Position numbers and translations under genes: made by a program
Origin: Victivallales bacterium
Lineage (GTDB): Bacteria; Verrucomicrobiota; Lentisphaeria; Oligosphaerales; Oligosphaeraceae
Assembly: GCA_017615955.1 (NCBI GenBank)
Contig: JAFZZD010000632.1
Coordinates: 1 to 6,179, forward strand
Length of the DNA stretch: 6,179 nucleotides
Direction of reading: 5' to 3'
Notes under the pieces: generated by a model
What the model was told of the DNA's origin: nothing
The model's database searches: none
The model's input: only the letters and a program-made list of their open reading frames with translations
In this document: positions 1 through 6,179 of the stretch, piece by piece
Layout: each line of letters opens with the position of its first letter
Numbering within the stretch: position 1 is the stretch's first letter

Positions 1-3000
1 CACCTGGCCAGTACGCTCGCTGTAGCCGAAAGGCTGCAGCCTCATCTCGCCGTCATCCTTGGCAAAGCGCAGGGCAAATGACAGATGGTACTTGGTGTCT
101 GGCTTCAGCACCACGAACTGCTGCGCATTGTAGTACCAGGGCAGCAAGGCCTTCTGCTTGGGGTAGTTGAAGCGTCCATGTGGACCAGCAATGGTGACAG
201 GCCATGGCATTGGCACAGAATGGCCAGGCAACCTCAATGAGTAGCTGCCCTTGTAGGGCTTGTTGCCGTCCAGAATGCCGCCCAGAGCCTCCTTTTCCAG
301 GACTGACTGATCCAACTGCTGCATGGCATGGACAAAATACTGCGGGTTTGTGCCCCAGTTGTCCGCCGCCATGGTCTTGCCAGTGTGTCTTTCAAATGAT
401 GTGTTGCACACCGTCGGAATCACCAGTTCCGTCTTCTTGACGCCATTCGCCTCCAGGGTGATGCTGTCCATTGTGATGAGGCTTTCGCGTCCGAACATGG
501 GCAGTTCCAAGTGCCTGAATTCGCCGCCGCGCAACGTGATGCTGGCTGGCAGGCCTTCCACCTTCATGCCCTTCGGCACAGTGAGCTTCAGCGGCACAGT
601 GACACGCGCCTCGCCAAAGTTTATCAGCGTTACGCACAGGACATCCTGCCCCTTGCGCTGCGGCCAAATCACATCCGGGCGCACCAGTTCAGCCTTGGGC
701 ATTTTCACTGGGATCAGAATTGATGACGCGCGGTCAGAAGGAACGTTCACCGTGAAATAGTCGCTGCCGCTTTCAATCGCGACGGGTTCCACTGCCTCGC
801 CTTCCATCAGATATGCCAGGGCATTGACTGGCAGCACCGCATTGGCGGGAAGCACATCCCTACGGAAACGCAGCTTGGCGCCGGCGCGGCTCTCCTCGTT
901 GCGGATGTTCACCAGGATGCCGCAGTAATCCTTGTCATTGCGCAGGAAATACTTGGCAATAATGCCGACGCATGAAGGCTCCAGACCCACATTGTCCTTG
1001 AACACGCCGTTGTACATCCAGTCCCTTATACGCTGGCGGTGGTGTATGAAGTGGCGGGAATTGCCAGCGAAAACTGGCACATCCGAACGTGCGATCAAGT
1101 GATACTCCCTGATTGCCTCGTCCCAGATCGGAACGCCGTCAATCGGGTGGTTCGCCTCGCCGCGGAAGAACTTGACTTCGGGGAAGGCATAGAGAAGAGG
1201 TGCACCATCAAGTGCATCGGGTCCGCTGCGCAGGCCCATTTCCTCGAACTGCAGCAGATAGTCAGGGCAGCCCTCGCCGTTGATGATGCAGTCCCCGCCT
1301 TCCTTGCGGGCCAGTTCATGCACCTTGGTGAACAATTTGCCCAGACCCACCATCTTCATGCCGTACTGCTTGCCGTGGTCGTGGGCTGTGTTGTAGCAAG
1401 GCACATAGACGCAGGATTCATCCGCATAGATGCTCACCTTATACTTCTTGAAATAGTGGTTGAACATGATGGATTGAGCATAGTCCGTCCACTCATGGGA
1501 GGCAGTGCACATGGTGCAGTCAGGCGCGGCATAGCCCCAGGTGCAGAAGCGCCCGAATTCATTGCGGTTTGCCGCCTTCTCCGCAAAGCCAGGCTTGGCG
1601 AAAGTCTCGATGAAGGGTATCTTCTCCTTGGGGAAGCCAACCAGCGTAGGTTCAGTCTCGTACTTGAAGGACCAGCCGTAGTGATCCCAATACTGCACTG
1701 CGGGCTGGCCAGCGGCGGCCAATGCCAGGTGCTGGGCGGCCACTTGCTCTGGGGTGCCATAGTTGGGGCAGTACAGGTGGGTGTAGCCGATTTTGCCAGA
1801 GACCAGCCAGTGCATGTCATAGCCCATCCAGCGGTAGATGGGAATCATCTGGTTCTCCGTCCTTTCCAGCGGATAATATGCGCCCTGCGTGCAGGCGGTG
1901 ACATTCTTCGCCACGGGGCGGTTCACCTGGGAGAAGTCCATCCAGGTATGCGCCCAATCTCCATAGCGGCGGCAGGCGTCGTGTTCGTTGCCCTTGAAGA
2001 AGCCAGCGGCGTATTTCACAGTGGCGGACTTGCCCGCCTCCACCATATAGTGCCTGGTGGTGGCGAGACGCAGGGCGCTGCCTCCCGCATTGGGTTTGAG
2101 TGTGAAGTTCACGCCAATTCCGTCTGGATTGCGGTTCTGGATTGTGAATGAGCCAATTCCCTTGGCGTAAAATTCAGCGTAGCCCATGGAGTATGAGCCA
2201 GGCCAAGTGCCGTCATGCATTTCCCTGCCGCCAAGTGCCGCGCCTGGCCAACCGAATGCACAGAGGTTGCGGATTGCGGTGTAGTAGCCGTTCTCTGGTT
2301 CATTGGTCAAGTGCATATCGCGGAATACGGGGAATGTGATGTGCCTGATGTCCTCCTTGGAGGCATTATCGACAGTCAGTTCCCAATATGGGATCTGGCC
2401 ATCCTCAAGAGTAAGCTTTACGGTTGCAGTGACCTGCTCGTTGCAGAGGGCGTACTTGAGTTCCAGAATCTGCTTCTTGCCTTCCTTGCGGCTGGCGCGT
2501 TCGACGAGGTTGCCCGCCTCGGGCGCCACCTGGCGATAGCCATTCTTCTTCGTGCCGATCTGGAAGTTGAACAAAGGCAGATTGCAGCTTTCTGGCATGA
2601 TTGCCGTTCCGTTCGCCAGGAAATATCCCTGGAGATTTCCCGTGATGCGATCAAACAGCATCTTCTGGTCCTTGTCCGCAACAGCGATTGCCTGGCTTGT
2701 GGCCACATTTGCAATCACTTTTGGAATTGCGCCCTGACCTTCGAAGCGTGCCCTTATGATAAATGCCCGGCTGCTCTTCAATGGCAGCTTTGGCAGCGCG
2801 TTGAACGTCTTGCCTCCGTCAAACGAAATCTCAAATGAGCACTTGACCTTGCTGTCCTCGCAGGAGACTGAAAGCAGGCGACCGCTGACCTCCGCATAAT
2901 CCACCACTGCCTTGGTGGAGACTCTTCTTACGGAGGTCTTGGGCATTGCGACTGGCTCAGGGGCCTTTGCCTTTTCGCCTTCGGGAACCAGCGCAATGGC

Positions 3001-5220
3001 CGCGCAGTTCATGTAGTGCATGCCCCAGAGCAGGCGCAGGCAGTGCCCGCCAGCAGTCAGCTCAACTGGGTTGCCGCCGCACCAGTAGTACTCGCCCCTG
3101 TGGTATGCGCCGCGATGACCAGGTGCACCAGAACCCGCGCCATTGATGTCGGTCTTCTTGTTGTCAATGCTGTAGCCATACTTCATATAGGCATTTTCTG
3201 GCCTGTTGAACTCCATGATGATGGCTGTGCTGGGGATATGCGTACGCATAAGGAAATACGGGCGGTACTTGCCAGTCTTGGCGATGGTGAAGTCAAATGC
3301 CACCAGGTTGCTGTTCAAGCGTCCCTGATGCAGAACAGTTGCACCGCCGAGGCGGTCGTCCTTCTCCAGCCAGGAGCGTTCCGCAGGTGCCAGCACCATA
3401 TTGTCCGCATCGGTGATTCTGGCGAAGATTGCGCCGTCCTTGCCAGGAGTCAATGGATTTGAGAAGCACAGTGCGTCGCCCTTCCAGCGCAGGCCATTCC
3501 ACTTGGCTGGCTGTAGTTCCAGCTTTCCAGTGCTGGCCTCCATTGCCTTGTCAATGCGGCTCTTCTCTGGCGGCAGTTCAGTTGAGACAAGATAGTCCAC
3601 CTTCAGATTCTCTATCACAGGCAATTCGGCTGGCGACTTGCTGTCCATCGCCACCTTGACCAGCAGCTCCGTGTTCTGCTTGCAGTCAGGCAGCTTGTCT
3701 CCTGACGCCACGGGGAACCACTTTGCGCCCTTGTCCAAGGATGCGCTAACCTTGACAGTGCCCTTGCCGAAAGTCTTGTAGCTCAACACCGCATTGCTGT
3801 AGCGTGGCCCCGCCATGAAACCGCCATAGACCGCCTCGCCAGAAAGCCCCTCGTTGGCGAACTGCGCCGTCAGAGGTGCCTTGTCCTTGGGTTCAAGCTG
3901 CTTACCAACTGGGATGATTGCGATCTGGTCCAGCATTGGTCCGCCCTGGAAGTCCATGTTCAAGGTATGCTCGCCTGCCTTGAGTTCCAGCGCCTTGGTG
4001 GCGTGCCAGTTCCAGTCGGCGTATTCCACGAAGTTGGCGGGTGAGCTGTCAGTTATGCGAACAGAGAGGCCGTCTAGCACGCGGGTATGGCACCATTCCG
4101 CCGCAAATGGAATCTTCTGCCTGTAGAAAATCTGGTATGTGCCGCCCTTGTCCAGCTTTATTGGATAGAAGGCGTTCTTGACGTGGCGTATGTACCCTCC
4201 ATTGCCACAGCCATTATCAACGCAGACTGACGCCGCATCCAGCCTTGATGATGTGAAATCCCATGGACATTCGGCCTCGATCACCAGCGTCCCGTCCGCC
4301 TTCTGGAGGAAGCGGCGGCGTGGCCAGGAGGCGATTGGCGTGGTGATTATGCTTGCGTCACCAGCCGTGATGAGCATCTTGCTGGAGGAGACCATGCCCT
4401 CTGGCACCTCGTCCACCCGCGTCAGGCTGATTTTGTTCACATACACCTTCTGGTCCTTACGGGTTCCCATCGCAAGAAGGACATATTTTGCGTTTTTCCA
4501 GAACTGGTTCTTGGGAGTGCCACTGGCCGCCATGCCGCTGATGCTTCCCTTGAAAGTCTTCCACTTGTTGCCCATCGCATGGAACTCAAGCAGGCTCCAC
4601 TGATAGCCGCCGTCCCTATGCAGGCGCACTTTCGTGCCAGCGGGATAGCCATAGTATGCCTCATGGGTCAGCTCAATGCTTATGATGTCGCCTTCCCGCG
4701 TCAGCTTCTTGATGAAATAGCAGAGCGTCCTGTTGGGCAAGTCGGAATAGTCATCCTTTGCATTCATGGCAATGATCCTGGCGCCCCTTTTCACCAGGGT
4801 CTCCCAGTCGCCCGCGTCCTTGACCTTCAGGGACTTCGCCCCTTTGGGAATGGCCTCCAGCAGAACCGCGTTGCTGCCTGGCACCACGGCCATCTGGGAA
4901 TGGGCGATCAATTGCTTGTTATTGTCGTATAGAGCCAGGCCGAAATCCACGCGGTTTGCCTGGCTGTCGCCCTCACCGCAGAGTTCGGCGCTGATCTCGT
5001 ATGCCGCGTCTGGCTCGATTTCAATAAACTCGTTTCCTAGAAAGATCCTGCCTGTCTCATTGGCAACGAAGCACTTGACGCCGTCTGGCCCCTTGTCTGT
5101 GATTTCCAGTCCCTTCATTGGCGATGCGCCGCTGGCGGCATCACCGTTCTTAATCAGATTCTCAGCCGCAAAGGCAAAAAGACCGCAGATCGACAAAGCA
5201 AAGAATAAAACTCGTTTCAT
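1..5220 (-). CDS. Giant exported multidomain glycosidase-like protein (DUF6259-like core with several carbohydrate-binding-like modules); 3' end beyond window
   Basis: An open frame of 1740 codons runs from an ATG at 5220-5218 to the window edge. I read every codon on this frame and found no stop, so the C-terminus is missing. The start has AGGAG six bases upstream and begins a Sec signal peptide: MKR, a hydrophobic stretch, then AFA|AE near residues 18-19. Visible regions: residues 21-272, a beta-sandwich starting NLIKNGDA and including YSDLPN (158-163) and YPAGTKVRLH (192-201), like carbohydrate-binding modules of secreted PVC enzymes; 300-545 and 600-840, two related jelly-roll plus beta modules; about 850-1075, an N-terminal sandwich (LPLFNFQIG 881-889, WPGSYSMGY 1006-1014); about 1080-1410, a probable TIM barrel (YRWMGYDMHW 1129-1138, IYADES 1264-1269, CYNTAHDHG 1275-1283, INGEGCPDY 1313-1321); about 1420-1600, C-terminal beta domains; from 1606, another jelly roll (NTSFE, later YKGSYSLRL and LKPDTKYHLSF). 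The core resembles DUF6259 proteins, which are related to glycoside hydrolases. Extracellular glycan cleavage is inferred and the substrate is unknown. It probably shares a transcript with the upstream prepilin gene. Confidence 0.88.
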   Translation of the reverse strand, partial: MKRVLFFALSICGLFAFAAENLIKNGDAASGASPMKGLEITDKGPDGVKCFVANETGRIFLGNEFIEIEPDAAYEISAELCGEGDSQANRVDFGLALYDNNKQLIAHSQMAVVPGSNAVLLEAIPKGAKSLKVKDAGDWETLVKRGARIIAMNAKDDYSDLPNRTLCYFIKKLTREGDIISIELTHEAYYGYPAGTKVRLHRDGGYQWSLLEFHAMGNKWKTFKGSISGMAASGTPKNQFWKNAKYVLLAMGTRKDQKVYVNKISLTRVDEVPEGMVSSSKMLITAGDASIITTPIASWPRRRFLQKADGTLVIEAECPWDFTSSRLDAASVCVDNGCGNGGYIRHVKNAFYPIKLDKGGTYQIFYRQKIPFAAEWCHTRVLDGLSVRITDSSPANFVEYADWNWHATKALELKAGEHTLNMDFQGGPMLDQIAIIPVGKQLEPKDKAPLTAQFANEGLSGEAVYGGFMAGPRYSNAVLSYKTFGKGTVKVSASLDKGAKWFPVASGDKLPDCKQNTELLVKVAMDSKSPAELPVIENLKVDYLVSTELPPEKSRIDKAMEASTGKLELQPAKWNGLRWKGDALCFSNPLTPGKDGAIFARITDADNMVLAPAERSWLEKDDRLGGATVLHQGRLNSNLVAFDFTIAKTGKYRPYFLMRTHIPSTAIIMEFNRPENAYMKYGYSIDNKKTDINGAGSGAPGHRGAYHRGEYYWCGGNPVELTAGGHCLRLLWGMHYMNCAAIALVPEGEKAKAPEPVAMPKTSVRRVSTKAVVDYAEVSGRLLSVSCEDSKVKCSFEISFDGGKTFNALPKLPLKSSRAFIIRARFEGQGAIPKVIANVATSQAIAVADKDQKMLFDRITGNLQGYFLANGTAIMPESCNLPLFNFQIGTKKNGYRQVAPEAGNLVERASRKEGKKQILELKYALCNEQVTATVKLTLEDGQIPYWELTVDNASKEDIRHITFPVFRDMHLTNEPENGYYTAIRNLCAFGWPGAALGGREMHDGTWPGSYSMGYAEFYAKGIGSFTIQNRNPDGIGVNFTLKPNAGGSALRLATTRHYMVEAGKSATVKYAAGFFKGNEHDACRRYGDWAHTWMDFSQVNRPVAKNVTACTQGAYYPLERTENQMIPIYRWMGYDMHWLVSGKIGYTHLYCPNYGTPEQVAAQHLALAAAGQPAVQYWDHYGWSFKYETEPTLVGFPKEKIPFIETFAKPGFAEKAANRNEFGRFCTWGYAAPDCTMCTASHEWTDYAQSIMFNHYFKKYKVSIYADESCVYVPCYNTAHDHGKQYGMKMVGLGKLFTKVHELARKEGGDCIINGEGCPDYLLQFEEMGLRSGPDALDGAPLLYAFPEVKFFRGEANHPIDGVPIWDEAIREYHLIARSDVPVFAGNSRHFIHHRQRIRDWMYNGVFKDNVGLEPSCVGIIAKYFLRNDKDYCGILVNIRNEESRAGAKLRFRRDVLPANAVLPVNALAYLMEGEAVEPVAIESGSDYFTVNVPSDRASSILIPVKMPKAELVRPDVIWPQRKGQDVLCVTLINFGEARVTVPLKLTVPKGMKVEGLPASITLRGGEFRHLELPMFGRESLITMDSITLEANGVKKTELVIPTVCNTSFERHTGKTMAADNWGTNPQYFVHAMQQLDQSVLEKEALGGILDGNKPYKGSYSLRLPGHSVPMPWPVTIAGPHGRFNYPKQKALLPWYYNAQQFVVLKPDTKYHLSFALRFAKDDGEMRLQPFGYSERTGQV
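2701..3423 (-). repeat. Protein-level tandem module, copy 2 (jelly roll plus 'DGGKTF' beta module)
   Basis: This encodes residues of about 600-840 of the giant protein. The landmarks match copy 1 in order: TGKYRPYFLMRTHIP (649-663) against GTYQIFYRQKIP, VELTAGGHCLRLLW (719-732) against LELKAGEHTLNMDF, and NCAAIALVP (738-746) against LDQIAIIP. A beta module follows with KCSFEISFDGGKTFNAL (794-809, approximate) against KVSASLDKGAKWFPV, then IPKVIANV. This copy has an inserted Gly-rich, aromatic loop (GAGSGAPGHRG, then EYYWCGG) that could shape a sugar-binding face, which is inference. The module leads directly into the glycosidase-like core. Confidence 0.5.
3586..4323 (-). repeat. Protein-level tandem module, copy 1 (jelly roll plus 'DKGAKW' beta module)
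   Basis: This encodes residues of about 300-545 of the giant protein. It opens with VIEAECPW (313-320), the 'EAE' start seen in CBM6/CBM35-like jelly rolls. It continues through GGTYQIFYRQKIP (359-371), LELKAGEHTL (411-420) and MLDQIAIIP (429-437), and ends with a second beta module carrying KVSASLDKGAKWFPV (490-504) and PVIENLKV (534-541). The same order of landmarks recurs about 290 residues later. The similarity is weak at the residue level and is not visible as a DNA repeat, so the duplication would be ancient. Boundaries are approximate. Confidence 0.5.
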
Positions 5221-5226
5221 TGTATT

Positions 5227-5231
5227 CTCCT
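5227..5231 (-). promoter_or_regulatory. Shine-Dalgarno site of the giant gene
   Basis: The minus strand reads AGGAG (within GAGGAG), then AATACA and ATG. The six-base spacing and the signal peptide that follows fix the start at 5220. Confidence 0.85.
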
Positions 5232-5247
5232 CAATTATAAACACAAC

Positions 5248-5284
5248 GAGCCGATTGCACGTTTTTTACACGGGCAATCGGCTC
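5248..5284 (-). terminator. Intergenic hairpin between the prepilin and the giant gene (possible leaky terminator or RNA-processing element)
   Basis: A perfect 11-bp inverted repeat, GAGCCGATTGC / GCAATCGGCTC, lies at 5248-5258 and 5274-5284. Inside it a one-base mismatch is followed by three more pairs (CGT/ACG), leaving a seven-base loop of GTAAAAA on the minus strand. Downstream in the direction of transcription comes GTTGTGTTTATAATT, which is T-rich but lacks an uninterrupted T-run. It lies 35 bases after the prepilin stop and 27 bases before the giant gene start. It could partly terminate transcription after the prepilin gene, stabilise that gene's 3' end, or both. A canonical strong terminator is unlikely. 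Confidence 0.5.
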
Positions 5285-5319
5285 AATTTCACATTACAAC
5301 AATAATAATGACACGTCAA

Positions 5320-6039
5320 TCAGAAGCCAAAGCTAAGCCCTGTACGGTAGATAACAAGATTCGAGAGGGTGACGTAGCACTGGTTCCAGGATGCCTTGAT
5401 TTCATTATGTCCAGCAGCCATGACATGACCATCAGCAAAGGCACTGTTCACATACTTGTCCCTGTGGACACAGCACATAAGGCCACCGCCTGTGCCAGTG
5501 TAATTCGAGATATAGCAGTCAGAATAGTACCACTGCACTGGTCCATCGTCTGCTGTATTGTTGCGCATGGTGTCTGACACCATAATCACCTCGGATGGCT
5601 GCGCCATTTTTTGTATGGAGCCACCGGAACCACCCGCAGCGGCAATCATCGGGGAAGTAAGCAGGGAGAATGCCTGGTTCTGAACAGCCACATTGCCTGT
5701 ACGAAGGCCGTATGTCTTGCTGTAACCTTCGTATTTGAATGGCTTAAGGCTGGGGCAGCACAGGACACTGGTGTCCTTTATGTAATTCAATTCCTGCATT
5801 ACCTGAGTCCAATACTTATTGGAATTGGCAATGCTCTTGCCATAATGCATCGGTATCTTGCCGTCGCCATCATCCGCATACATCGTAAGGTATAACATTA
5901 TCTGCTTCAGGTTGGATGAACAACTTGCCTCCCTGGCCTTCTCACGTGCCTTTGCCAGCGCTGGCAGCAGCATAGCCGCCAATATCGCGATGATCGCGAT
6001 GACAACCAGTAACTCAATCAATGTAAAACTCTTCTTCAT
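5320..6039 (-). CDS. Prepilin-like protein with type IV pilin/pseudopilin N-terminus and C-terminal H-X10-DGH motif
   Basis: The predicted protein is 239 residues. It begins MKKS, followed by [19 protein letters not shown], the class III signal recognised by prepilin peptidase. Cleavage is expected after Ser4, giving N-terminal Phe5 with Glu9 as the conserved fifth residue of the mature protein. One hydrophobic helix (about 5-27) continues into the charged KAREKARE segment and CSSNLKQ (40-46). The globular part has CCPS near 94-97, SEVIMVSDT near 149-157, and [15 protein letters not shown] (192-206), matching the 'H-X9-DG' processing-associated C-terminus common in PVC pilin-like proteins but one residue longer. 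The ATG at 6039 is preferred because AGAAGG lies seven bases upstream and it gives the short basic leader typical of the family. A TTG at 6069-6067 would add ten residues. Its role is probably a surface or periplasmic filament or secretion pseudopilin, and which one cannot be told. No secretion-apparatus gene is in view. Confidence 0.92.
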   Translation of the reverse strand: MKKSFTLIELLVVIAIIAILAAMLLPALAKAREKAREASCSSNLKQIMLYLTMYADDGDGKIPMHYGKSIANSNKYWTQVMQELNYIKDTSVLCCPSLKPFKYEGYSKTYGLRTGNVAVQNQAFSLLTSPMIAAAGGSGGSIQKMAQPSEVIMVSDTMRNNTADDGPVQWYYSDCYISNYTGTGGGLMCCVHRDKYVNSAFADGHVMAAGHNEIKASWNQCYVTLSNLVIYRTGLSFGF

Positions 6040-6046
6040 AAAAATG

Positions 6047-6053
6047 CCTTCTC
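6047..6053 (-). promoter_or_regulatory. Shine-Dalgarno site that decides the prepilin start
   Basis: The minus strand reads GAGAAGG, then CATTTTT and ATG at 6039. The seven-base spacing is normal. The site lies inside the ten-codon extension that the alternative TTG start would require, which argues for the ATG. Confidence 0.75.
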
Positions 6054-6093
6054 GTTTTCTTATGTTCAATTAAACCAAAACCCATTTTCGGTA

Positions 6094-6121
6094 ATTATCC
6101 CAAACTTTATCCAAAGCGCAA
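6094..6121 (-). promoter_or_regulatory. Candidate sigma70-type promoter of the prepilin-giant gene pair
   Basis: The minus strand has TTGCGC (6121-6116), a 16-base spacer, then GATAAT (6099-6094). The -10 matches five of six consensus bases and the -35 three of six. Transcription would start near 6087, giving a leader of about 48 bases with the ribosome-binding site near its end. An eight-base A-tract on this strand (6143-6136) falls about 50-56 bases upstream of that start, where an UP element would sit. The match is by eye only, and promoter consensus in this lineage is not well established. Confidence 0.35.
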
Positions 6122-6157
6122 GTGCCTGACTGTAGTTTTTTTTCACAGCGGGGGTAG

Positions 6158-6176
6158 CCAGCGCGTCCCGCGCTGG
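6158..6176. repeat. GC-rich perfect palindrome at the right edge (possible dispersed repeat unit)
   Basis: CCAGCGCG and CGCGCTGG form a perfect 8-bp stem around a TCC loop, preceded on the plus strand by CAGCGGGGGTAG. It contrasts sharply with the AT-rich leader beside it. The adjoining sequence on either strand has no T-run immediately after the stem, so it does not look like an intrinsic terminator for a gene in view. It may be a REP-like dispersed element or part of the 3' region of a neighbour outside the window. Confidence 0.45.
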
Positions 6177-6179
6177 AGA

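Noticed and set aside
1039..2151. A 370-codon plus-strand open frame.
   Set aside because: It lies in codon register opposite the giant gene. Stops in this frame appear only where the real gene uses TTA, CTA or TCA, which are rare there. Its translation has no recognisable motif, whereas the minus strand shows clear domains.
2215..2838. A 207-codon plus-strand open frame.
   Set aside because: It is in the same antisense register as the shadow at 1039-2151 and fully inside the giant gene, with no family features.
5176..5220. The giant protein as a lipoprotein (LSIC at residues 9-12).
   Set aside because: The residue before Cys12 is Ile rather than Gly, Ala or Ser, and the Cys sits in the middle of the hydrophobic core. 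An ordinary Sec signal with AFA|AE fits better.
5234..5239. A perfect TATAAT on the minus strand just before the giant gene.
   Set aside because: Transcription from it would start inside or after the Shine-Dalgarno sequence, and there is no -35-like match at the right distance (ACGTGC at 17 bases). It is more likely chance AT-rich sequence.
4766..5305. A 179-codon plus-strand frame spanning the start of the giant gene and the intergenic hairpin.
   Set aside because: It covers the signal peptide region, ribosome-binding site and hairpin of the real genes on the other strand, and its translation is low-complexity and unrecognisable.
6067..6069. TTG as an alternative start of the prepilin, adding ten residues.
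   Set aside because: The good ribosome-binding site lies inside this extension and the ATG at 6039 gives the typical MKKS leader.
6136..6176. The T8 tract and nearby palindrome as an intrinsic terminator.
   Set aside because: On the plus strand the T-run comes before the stem, and on the minus strand the base run after the stem is A rather than T, so neither direction has the right order.

Overview
The window holds two genes, both on the minus strand and read from right to left. Positions 6039-5320 encode a small prepilin-like protein. Positions 5220-1 encode the first 1740 codons of a very large exported protein whose stop codon lies beyond the left edge. About 99 bases separate them, and 140 bases of upstream DNA remain at the right edge. 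I found no tRNA, rRNA, CRISPR array, transposase or integrase.

Organism: the prepilin N-terminus ([20 protein letters not shown], then [17 protein letters not shown] and NLKQ) with a C-terminal H-X10-DGH motif is the style I associate with Lentisphaerota (Victivallis-like) and related PVC-superphylum bacteria. These genomes typically carry many such prepilin-like proteins and many large secreted polysaccharide-degrading enzymes. This assignment rests on remembered family patterns, not on a search.

Layout from right to left along transcription: (1) 6179-6040 is the upstream region, with a GC-rich palindrome at the window edge, an A-tract, a plausible promoter and a good ribosome-binding site. 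(2) 6039-5320 is the prepilin-like gene. (3) 5319-5221 is the intergenic gap, with a strong 11-bp hairpin followed by the ribosome-binding site of the next gene. (4) 5220-1 is the giant gene. It encodes a Sec signal peptide, a carbohydrate-binding-like beta-sandwich, two tandem copies of a two-part module (jelly roll plus 'DGGK' beta module), a glycosidase-like core resembling DUF6259 proteins (beta-sandwich plus probable TIM barrel), C-terminal beta domains, and the start of another carbohydrate-binding-like jelly roll.

How they may work together: both proteins would be exported. A reasonable inference is a co-transcribed pair in which a surface pilin- or pseudopilin-like protein and a multi-lectin glycosidase act on the same extracellular glycan. 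Nothing in the window names the substrate. The giant gene contains no in-frame stop anywhere in the window, so it reads as intact, and the plus-strand ORFs opposite it are shadows.
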